This document shows positions 58,503-64,000 of a DNA stretch of 64,000 nucleotides, piece by piece; positions within the stretch are counted from its first letter, which is position 1, and each line of letters starts with the position of its first letter. Location of the stretch: positions 1-64,000 of the forward strand of contig NZ_AUBL01000011.1 of assembly GCF_000429225.1 (NCBI RefSeq), written 5' to 3'. The translations under genes were made by a program, and so were the position numbers. Source of the DNA: Actinomyces dentalis DSM 19115. GTDB taxonomy: Bacteria > Actinomycetota > Actinomycetes > Actinomycetales > Actinomycetaceae. The notes beneath the pieces are model-generated. The model was not told the DNA's origin, did not search any database, and saw only the letters and a list, made by a program, of their open reading frames with translations.

Positions 58503-58798
58503 GAGCCGCCGGACAGACTCACCCCGGTGTCCGCCCGCGCCCGCGGCGAGACGAAAGAGGCGAATGAGGCAAGCGGGACAGACGGGACGATGGTCTCGTG
58601 CGCAGCAGCGTCCACGACCCGCCCGCACCCGCGACGAATCGGTGCACCCGAACAATAGGCGACAACGACCCACTGGGCTTTCGGATGCAGATTCGTTCAG
58701 CAGGGGCATAGCCACGAAGATGCCGAACCTGGCGCCACCGGGACACCGGCGCAGACCCGGAGGAACGCTCGCTTCGGTGCCACACTGGGGCCACGCGA

Positions 58799-59140
58799 GT
58801 GGAACTGACGCGGTTCCGAGTGCCGCCCGGGCGCAGCGACGTCGTCGAGGAGCGGACGGCCCTCCTGCGCGATCACGAGCAGGCCGTCCGGGAGACTCTC
58901 GGGCCGGAGCACATGCACGTCGAGACGATCTTCTCCGAGACGGTCGACGGCGTCGAGTACCTGTACTGGTGCTCCACCCAGGGCGAGGGCGGCAGCGGCG
59001 TGGAGTCCAGCGGGCACTGGCTCGACCAGGCCCACCTCGACTTCCGGAGGCGGTGCATCGACCCCGCCTTCCCGCCGGAGAACCTCGCCGTCCGCCAGCA
59101 CGCGGTGACGGCCGCCATCGAGAACGCCACCGCCCCCTGA
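58799..59140 (+). CDS. DUF6176-like hypothetical protein
   Basis: A 113-residue soluble protein. It starts MELTRFRVPPGRSD and carries VETIFSETVDGVEYLYWCSTQGEG and a C-terminal CIDPAFPPENL, the pattern of the DUF6176 family of unknown role. GTG 58799 was taken as start because the conserved family N-terminus begins there; no clear ribosome site is visible. Confidence 0.7.
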   Translation: MELTRFRVPPGRSDVVEERTALLRDHEQAVRETLGPEHMHVETIFSETVDGVEYLYWCSTQGEGGSGVESSGHWLDQAHLDFRRRCIDPAFPPENLAVRQHAVTAAIENATAP

Positions 59141-59271
59141 CCGGCTTCCCGCCGGGCGATGACCGGGTCCCCGGCGGGCGGGCGCCTCACCGCCGAGGGC
59201 GAGGAGCCCGGCCCACGTGACGCGAGCCCCGGCGAGCGGGCGCCCCAGCGCGATGATGCGTGGGCGCCCCG

Positions 59272-59796
59272 TCACGCGATCATGTAGACCATGCCGCGGC
59301 CGTCCTCCACCAGGCCGCGGGTGAAGTCCCGAGCCTTGCAGAGGTAGGGCAGGACGTAGTCCGCGCTCGAGGGGCACCGCCACAGACTCGCCACGCTCTC
59401 GTCCGGGGACTCGGCGTTGAGATCGCGGCACAACTCACTCAGATCCTGCGCGATCGGGCTCATTTCTTCGGGGGCCAGCACCCGCACCCACGGCTCCCAG
59501 CCGGGCGGACCGGCATTGACATTCACATGCCCCTCGAACATGCGGTAGGACGGACGCTCCGGGTGCACCCCGGGACGCTCACGAGTCAGGTCCTGGAGCT
59601 CATCCCAGGCCTTGTCGAGATAGAGCATGTCCCTTTTGGGAACGACCTGTCCGTAGAGCCCCGAGCCGATGCGCGCGCCGGGCTCGAAGCCCCAGGCGTC
59701 GGCCAGCGGATCGGCGGAGAGGTAGCGATGCGGGTGAACGAGTGCGTCGGCGGTCTGCTCGGCCTCGAAGGCGTATGCGTAATAACGGATTCCCAT
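59272..59796 (-). CDS. DUF1877-like (YfbM) hypothetical protein
   Basis: A 174-residue protein starting MGIRYYAYAFEAEQTADAL, with LYLDKAWDELQDL near 65 and a C-terminal region rich in acidic and aromatic residues, as in DUF1877/YfbM proteins. Role unknown. ATG 59796 was chosen because the family pattern begins there; the frame remains open upstream. Confidence 0.7.
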   Translation of the reverse strand: MGIRYYAYAFEAEQTADALVHPHRYLSADPLADAWGFEPGARIGSGLYGQVVPKRDMLYLDKAWDELQDLTRERPGVHPERPSYRMFEGHVNVNAGPPGWEPWVRVLAPEEMSPIAQDLSELCRDLNAESPDESVASLWRCPSSADYVLPYLCKARDFTRGLVEDGRGMVYMIA

Positions 59797-59845
59797 GGCC
59801 CCAGGATGCTCCGCTCCGCTGGCGCGCACCAGGGGGAGGCGGCAT

Positions 59846-59871
59846 CTGTGGATAACCGAAGATATCCACAG
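59846..59871. promoter_or_regulatory. Inverted pair of DnaA-box-like sites
   Basis: CTGTGGATA and TATCCACAG arms are perfectly complementary around an 8-nt loop. On the minus strand the first reads TTATCCACAG, an exact DnaA box. The site lies 50 bp upstream of the DUF1877-like gene. It may be a DnaA-responsive operator; nothing else suggests an origin. Confidence 0.35.
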
Positions 59872-59920
59872 GGCAGGCGATTCCGGCTCGGCGCGGCACT
59901 GCGTGAATGTAGTCCCTCGA

Positions 59921-59953
59921 GGGGCGGCTCGACGCCGCGTCGCCGCAGCGGGC
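59921..59953. repeat. 33-bp repeat GGGGCGRYTCGACGCC, copy 1
   Basis: A 33-bp sequence containing CGACGCCGCGTCGCC occurs here and, with about six changes, at 61358-61390. Both copies stand in intergenic DNA around the low-GC lipoprotein gene, about 1.4 kb apart, which suggests they border or belong to an inserted segment. Confidence 0.5.
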
Positions 59954-60023
59954 GCAGCGAGTCGGACCGGCCGGCGGCGGGGGCGGTTCCGGCACCCCGT
60001 CCCCGCTTCGCCTCGATAGTGCA

Positions 60024-60061
60024 TCTCGCATGGTGGGACGGCGTCTCGCATGCCGTGACGC
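60024..60061. repeat. Two-hairpin 38-bp repeat, copy 2
   Basis: Same architecture as 11363-11400: TCTC/GGGA stem with 7-nt loop, CG spacer, then GCGTC/GACGC with an 11-nt loop holding CGCATG. The C-to-T change in the first stem preserves a G-U pair. Confidence 0.6.
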
Positions 60062-60307
60062 GCCCCGGCTCGCGAGTAGGTCCGGGCGGCCGACAGGACC
60101 AGCCGTAGTGGTCGGCGAGATCGGCCCGAACCTGGAGAGTCGATCGATTCGGGGCCACGTCAACACGTTCTTCAGTTACCTACCTCACACTGCCGACTTG
60201 GCGGGAGTGCATTAAAATCATTCATGCGAGCAGCACTCTCGCACATGCTTACTGAGAAGCATCACTTCTCAGTCCCCCCACCCCCAGCACCCGCCAAGGA
60301 GACAGGC

Positions 60308-61177
60308 ATGCTTATTCATTCAACACACCCTGGCCTGCGGCGAACAGCCTTTATATTAGTGACCCTACTTATCTTCATTCCGGTCACTGCCTGCAGTAGC
60401 GGCGACTCTTACAGGCAGATCAGCCCTCCGATTTCATCATCGGAGCTCGAGGGTAAGGACTATAAAGACATAGTCACCCGCTTCGAGAGCGCAGGATTCA
60501 CTAACGTCAAGACCGAGGCAATCACGGACCTCGTCCTCGGATGGCTGACTTCCGACGGCGAAGTTGAGGATGTGCTAATCGCTGGCGACTCGGATTTCAC
60601 CAAAGACGATAAGTTCGATCCCGGCACACCGGTGATCGTCCGCTATCATACTTTCCCTTCGGGAGAGTCGACTCCGTCCGAAGCTGCAGGAACTCCGGCA
60701 CCTCAACCGACTTCGCCCTCGAATACGCAAGCTTCTGGCGCACCAACGCCCAAGGATGAGCCCTCTACTCCGACGCCGGCACAGACGCCGGAAAATCTAA
60801 CTGCAGAAAATAATCCCGACTTGGCGAACCTACTGTCCCTAAAGAATCCGGACGACCCATCCGTCTCCGCTTTCGCCAACAACCACAAAGGACAGATAAT
60901 CGAATTTGACGGCTGCGTCGTGGATGTCGCCCCTTATGGATCAACACGAACCCGTTTCACCTACCTGCTGTCTGCGGGCGACTTCGATCCAGACAGCGCA
61001 CTGGGTCCAAATTTCCAATTCTCTGACATCGGCTACTACGACTTCCATTTTCCTGCCGACAACGCACCGGAGAGCGTTCTCGTTGGAATGAACCTCCACA
61101 TCGTCGCCGAAGTGGGAGAGTACGATAGTAATACAAGCCTGTTCCAACTCCGACCAGTGGAAACAAGTGTGCGGTGA
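60308..61177 (+). CDS. Lipoprotein with DUF4839-like domain, lower GC
   Basis: A 289-residue lipoprotein: signal peptide with lipobox VTAC (about Cys27), a Ser-rich stretch, a small domain (about 40-115), a Thr/Pro/Ser-rich linker (about 118-165) and a C-terminal domain with IIEFDGCVVDVAPYG and ALGPNFQFSDIGYYDFHF, resembling DUF4839. AAGGAGACAGGC precedes ATG 60308. Base composition is far lower in GC than its neighbours, and rare codons such as TTA (in LILVTLL-type segments) are used, so it was probably acquired horizontally. Confidence 0.75.
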   Translation: MLIHSTHPGLRRTAFILVTLLIFIPVTACSSGDSYRQISPPISSSELEGKDYKDIVTRFESAGFTNVKTEAITDLVLGWLTSDGEVEDVLIAGDSDFTKDDKFDPGTPVIVRYHTFPSGESTPSEAAGTPAPQPTSPSNTQASGAPTPKDEPSTPTPAQTPENLTAENNPDLANLLSLKNPDDPSVSAFANNHKGQIIEFDGCVVDVAPYGSTRTRFTYLLSAGDFDPDSALGPNFQFSDIGYYDFHFPADNAPESVLVGMNLHIVAEVGEYDSNTSLFQLRPVETSVR

Positions 61178-61357
61178 GACGGAGGCTCCTTCTTCTCACT
61201 AAAAACTACACTCAGGGGTGGTCACCGGCGCAGTGACGGGGAAGGATGGGCGCGAGGACTGTACCGTCTCGCATCGTCCCGAGCCTTCTCGCGCCATCAC
61301 GCCGACCCCTGGTCAGTCCTGGGATATTTCTGGCGGGAAAGGCGCAGTAACTCATAA

Positions 61358-61390
61358 GGGGCGATTCGACGCCGCATCGCCATAGCGGGC
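61358..61390. repeat. 33-bp repeat GGGGCGRYTCGACGCC, copy 2
   Basis: Second copy of the 59921-59953 repeat, directly followed by the inverted-repeat element at 61391-61516. The rest of 61178-61586 shows no gene. Confidence 0.5.
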
Positions 61391-61516
61391 TCCGGGAAGG
61401 TTATTCAGGGGTCATGGCTGTTGTTTCTCAGACGCCCATGATACCCCACGGGATGGGTCATCATCATATCGCCTCCCGGAAATGACCTAGGACACACCCA
61501 GAATAACCTTCCGGGA
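61391..61516. repeat. Inverted-repeat element, family K
   Basis: A 126-bp element with 16-bp arms (61391-61406, 61501-61516; core GGAAGGTTATTC) and one mismatch, plus inner GGTCAT/ATGACC pairing. The length fits families C, D and E, but there is only one copy here. Confidence 0.6.
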
Positions 61517-61578
61517 GTCGGACCTGCTGGCGCGCGAACGCGGGCCGGAACTCGTCCCAGGGGCTGATGAATTTGCTG

Positions 61579-63097
61579 CCGTCGGGGGCTCTTCGCATTT
61601 GAGGGTGTGGTAGGCGGGGCCTATCGGATTCTTAGGCGGGGTTGGGGGTGCGTCGTTGCGCGGGTGGGGGTCGAGGTCCCCCGATGATGGGAGCTGCCGC
61701 ACACGCCATCACAGAGACCTCGACATGTCTGAGACTACCTTCTCCCGCCCCGACTTGACGACCTTCCTGGGCCTGGAGGCCCTGGGACTGACCGCGGTGG
61801 GCCGGCTCCTGACGGCGGAGCGGGCGGTGATCGAGTGCCGCATGCCCATCGGCTTGGAGGATCCCTTCTGCAAGGTGTGCGGGGCGCAGGGGGTGGCCCG
61901 GGGGACGGTGGCCCGACGCCTGGCCCACGTGCCGGTGGGCTGGAGACCCACCGGGCCGGTGGTGCGTGTGCGGCGCTTCGCCTGCCGGCACTGCCGCCGG
62001 GCATGGAGGCAGGACACGAACCGGCTGGCTGAGCCCAGAGCCCGCCTGACCCACCAGGCCGTGGACTGGGGGCTGCGGGCCCTCGGCCTTGAGTCCATGT
62101 CGGTCTCCAGGGCCGCGCAGGCGCTGGGGGTGACTTGGCGCACCGCCAACACCGCGATCCTGGCCCGGGCCGAGCAGGTTCTCACCGAGGACCCTCACCG
62201 CTTCGGCGGGGTGGAGGTCCTCGGTGTCGATGAGCATGTGCGGCGCCGCACCGAGCGGGGCGATGAGTACGTCACGGTGATCATCGACCTGACGCCGGTG
62301 CGCGACGGGACTGGTCCGGCACGTCTGCCGGGCGTGGCCCCGGGCCGGTCCAAGAAGGTCCTCAAGACCTGGCTCGCCGCCCGGGACGAGTCCTGGAGGC
62401 AGAAGGTCGAGGTGGTGGCCACGGGGCGGCTTCACCGGGTTCAAGAGCGCCGCCGGCGAGGAGCTCCCCGCGGCTCGAGCGGTCATGGATCCCTTCCACG
62501 TCGTGTCCCTGGCAGGAGACAAGCTCGACGAGTGCCGCCGCCGCGTCCAGCGGGCGATCACCGGGCGCCGGGGCCGCAAGAACGACCCCCTCCACCGGGC
62601 CCGGCGCACACTGCTGACGGGCGCCGACCTGCTCACCGACGCCCAGGCCCAGCGCCTGGAAACCCACTGTTCGCCGATGAGCGCAACGCCCCGGTCAAGG
62701 CCGCCTGGGGCGTCCACCAGCGCCTGACCCCGGGCCTACCGCGCCCAGGACCCGGGCCTGGGGAAGTTCCTGATGCAACGGCTCATCAGCTCCCTGAGGC
62801 AGGCCGTCCCCGACGGGCTGGAGGAGATCACCGAGCCGGCCCGGACCCTGACCGAGCGGAGCGCCGACATCCTGGCCTACTTCGATCATCCCGGCTCCTC
62901 CAACGGCCCCACGCCAAGCGGTCAACGGACGCCTCGAGCACCTGCGCGGCATCGCCCCGGGACTTGCGCAACCTCACCAGCTGCACCATCCGCAGCCTCA
63001 TCCACGCCGGACGCCTCAAGGACCACCTGATGGCAACCGCCTAAGAATCCGATAGGCCCCGCCTACCACACCCTCAAATGCGAAGAGCCCCGTCGGG
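61579..63097. mobile_element. ISL3-family insertion sequence with 8-bp target duplication
   Basis: The element spans 61587-63089 (1503 bp). Its ends are perfect 53-bp inverted repeats (61587-61639, 63037-63089) starting GGCTCTTCGCATTTGAGGG, as in ISL3-family elements. The 8-bp direct duplication CCGTCGGG at 61579-61586 and 63090-63097 is the usual ISL3 target site size. The single gene inside is frameshifted. Confidence 0.93.
61725..63044 (+). pseudogene. ISL3-family transposase, frameshifted
   Basis: The N-terminal half is intact: zinc-finger CKVCGAQG and CRHCRRAW near residues 45-90 and a helix-turn-helix, then LGVDEHVRRR with the first catalytic Asp. From about base 62421 the frame is lost at least five times (about 62421, 62668, 62727, 62912, 62962), yet later segments still read VSLAGDKLDE, LTGADLLTDAQAQRLET, LFADERNAPVKAAWGVHQRL, MQRLISSLRQAVPDG and the terminal RSLIHAGRLKDHLMATA. 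The stop lies inside the right terminal repeat. It should not make active transposase. Confidence 0.9.
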
Positions 63098-63221
63098 TGA
63101 ACGTCTGCGGGCGCTGCCCGCCTCGATAAGCGGTGGCCGGATCGACTCGGGCGAGCCAGAGGAGGTCGTGCACCCACTCCACCCAGGTCGTAATACAGTT
63201 TCCACCCGTTCTCGCTGCGAA

Positions 63222-64000
63222 TTATGACGCCGAGTCGCGACCCCACCGGCGCTCCACCACCTCTCCGTCGACGAGCTCGAACTTGGCCACCTCCACAATA
63301 TGGCCGACGATGTGGTCGTTGAACTCCTCGAGGCGATCGGCCGGAATCCAGTACTCAAGAATATCCCTTCCGCCGGCCTGTCGCACCGGGAATTGCGAGA
63401 GGTAATCGGCCTCGACGTCGAACCGCGTGACATATCCGACGCCGGAGGCCGGGACATTCCAGTCCCGCGCGATCTTCGTCGCGTACTGCTCATTGAGGAC
63501 GGGGTAGAAGATCGGCTGCTCCGCGAGCCGCGGCGGCCACCTGCGCGAGCCGCCGGCGCGGACCAGCTCCATCTCCTCCGGCCCGGTCGGCCGCCACAGC
63601 GTCACGACCTCGGGCACACCGGCCCCCTCGCCCGCCGCGCCATTCGCCGCACGGACTGCCGCGCCGCCCATGGCACTGTCCACCGCACTATCCGCCGCAT
63701 CGACCGTCGCGCCGTTCATCGCGCCGTCCGCCTCCCCCTCGGGCCGCGCCCCGCGGGCGACGGGCCGGGCCGGGTCGGTGATCCACTCGCTCCACGAGCC
63801 CGCGTAGACGGCCGGGTTCGCCGCGGCGCTGCAGACTGCGGCCGCGAGCGCCACGTGGCAGGCCTGGAGGCCGGAGCCGCAGTAGATCCCGACGCCGCCG
63901 TCGCGCACTCCGCCGAGCCCCTCGCCGTCGCGCCCTCCGGCATCGCCGCGCACCCCGACGGCCCCGAAGCGCTCGGCAAGCCGCTCGACGGGAAGGAAGC
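63222..64000 (-). CDS. Sulfurtransferase (rhodanese) fused to crystallin-J1-like domain, partial
   Basis: The gene enters from beyond the right edge, so only its last 259 codons are seen. The first visible part is the C-terminal rhodanese domain of a SseA-type sulfurtransferase: GVGIYCGSGLQACHVALA with the active Cys, then VYAGSWSEWITDPARPVARG. An Ala/Asp/Gly-rich linker of about 45 residues follows, then LWRPTGPEEMELV, WPPRLAEQPIFYPVLNEQYA and RDWNVPASGVGYVTRFDV, the pattern of small ADP-ribosylation/crystallin J1-like proteins. The two parts form one unbroken frame, an unusual fusion. It ends at TAA 63222, 133 bp from the IS. Confidence 0.75.
   Translation of the reverse strand, partial: FLPVERLAERFGAVGVRGDAGGRDGEGLGGVRDGGVGIYCGSGLQACHVALAAAVCSAAANPAVYAGSWSEWITDPARPVARGARPEGEADGAMNGATVDAADSAVDSAMGGAAVRAANGAAGEGAGVPEVVTLWRPTGPEEMELVRAGGSRRWPPRLAEQPIFYPVLNEQYATKIARDWNVPASGVGYVTRFDVEADYLSQFPVRQAGGRDILEYWIPADRLEEFNDHIVGHIVEVAKFELVDGEVVERRWGRDSAS

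Noticed and set aside
59800-60300. Replication origin
   Set aside because: Only two DnaA-box-like sites, no AT-rich unwinding region, and no dnaA or dnaN gene nearby.
61487-61702. Protein-coding gene interrupted by the ISL3 insertion
   Set aside because: Joining the flanks gives a short minus-strand reading (SPDGSKFISPWDEF) but it overlaps the fused sulfurtransferase gene in another frame and has no clear start or family.

Overview
This is a very GC-rich chromosomal window from an actinobacterium, most likely Actinomyces or a close relative. The pointers are actinobacterial-style genes (a three-subunit sdhCAB locus, a 7Fe ferredoxin, a PTH2-type peptidyl-tRNA hydrolase, an LpqH-like lipoprotein, a sortase-type LPVTG surface protein), frequent GTG starts, ATGA/GTGA translational coupling, and heavy use of small anaerobe-type peptide uptake systems. 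The genus is an inference from gene content, not from a marker gene.

Layout. 1-115: tail of an IS3-family element cut by the window edge. 309-3819: succinate dehydrogenase/fumarate reductase operon sdhCAB. 4086-8966: methyltransferase, small membrane protein, citrate synthase, family 1 glycosidase. 9405-12002: N-succinyldiaminopimelate aminotransferase-like enzyme and ferredoxin, separated by about 1 kb packed with repeats. 12153-12302: a three-repeat CRISPR-like array of exact 61-bp period. 12416-18529: giant VanW-family membrane protein, TypA/BipA GTPase, PH-domain membrane protein. 18705-30433: two complete oligopeptide ABC uptake cassettes in tandem, each with a fused OppD-OppF ATPase; the binding lipoprotein of the second is circularly permuted. 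30687-45455: mixed housekeeping and salvage enzymes (LLM flavoenzyme, BASS transporter, BioY, lipase-like hydrolase, PLP enzyme, Nudix, patatin, old yellow enzyme, YchJ-like, M18 aminopeptidase, HAD, GtrA, PTH2). 45628-54286: M48 protease, acetyltransferase, CAP-domain surface protein, LpqH-like lipoprotein, kinase-like ATPase, and a tetR-MFS drug-efflux pair. 54892-60000: Fic protein with palindromic control sites, RpiB/LacAB isomerase, VOC protein, MgtC-like protein, two small DUF proteins. 60100-61580: a lower-GC island with a lipoprotein. 61587-63089: an ISL3-family insertion with perfect ends but a frameshifted transposase. The right edge cuts a rhodanese fused to a crystallin-J1-like domain.

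The most unusual feature is a large set of intergenic inverted-repeat elements in at least seven families. Three families (called C, D and E here) are 120-146 bp with 22-34-bp terminal arms and a conserved or partly conserved interior; two copies of family A are 75 bp with a conserved 21-nt loop; families B and F have 11-nt loops. They sit between convergent, divergent and tandem genes alike, so they are not simply terminators. They look like non-autonomous mobile or structured-RNA elements. Together with the CRISPR-like array and the permuted binding protein they are the best candidates for something not yet described.

Functionally the window combines peptide import and peptide hydrolysis (two Opp systems, M18 and M48 peptidases), a partial TCA/fumarate module (sdhCAB, citrate synthase, ferredoxin), envelope proteins and stress or efflux genes. 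No rRNA or tRNA gene was recognised.
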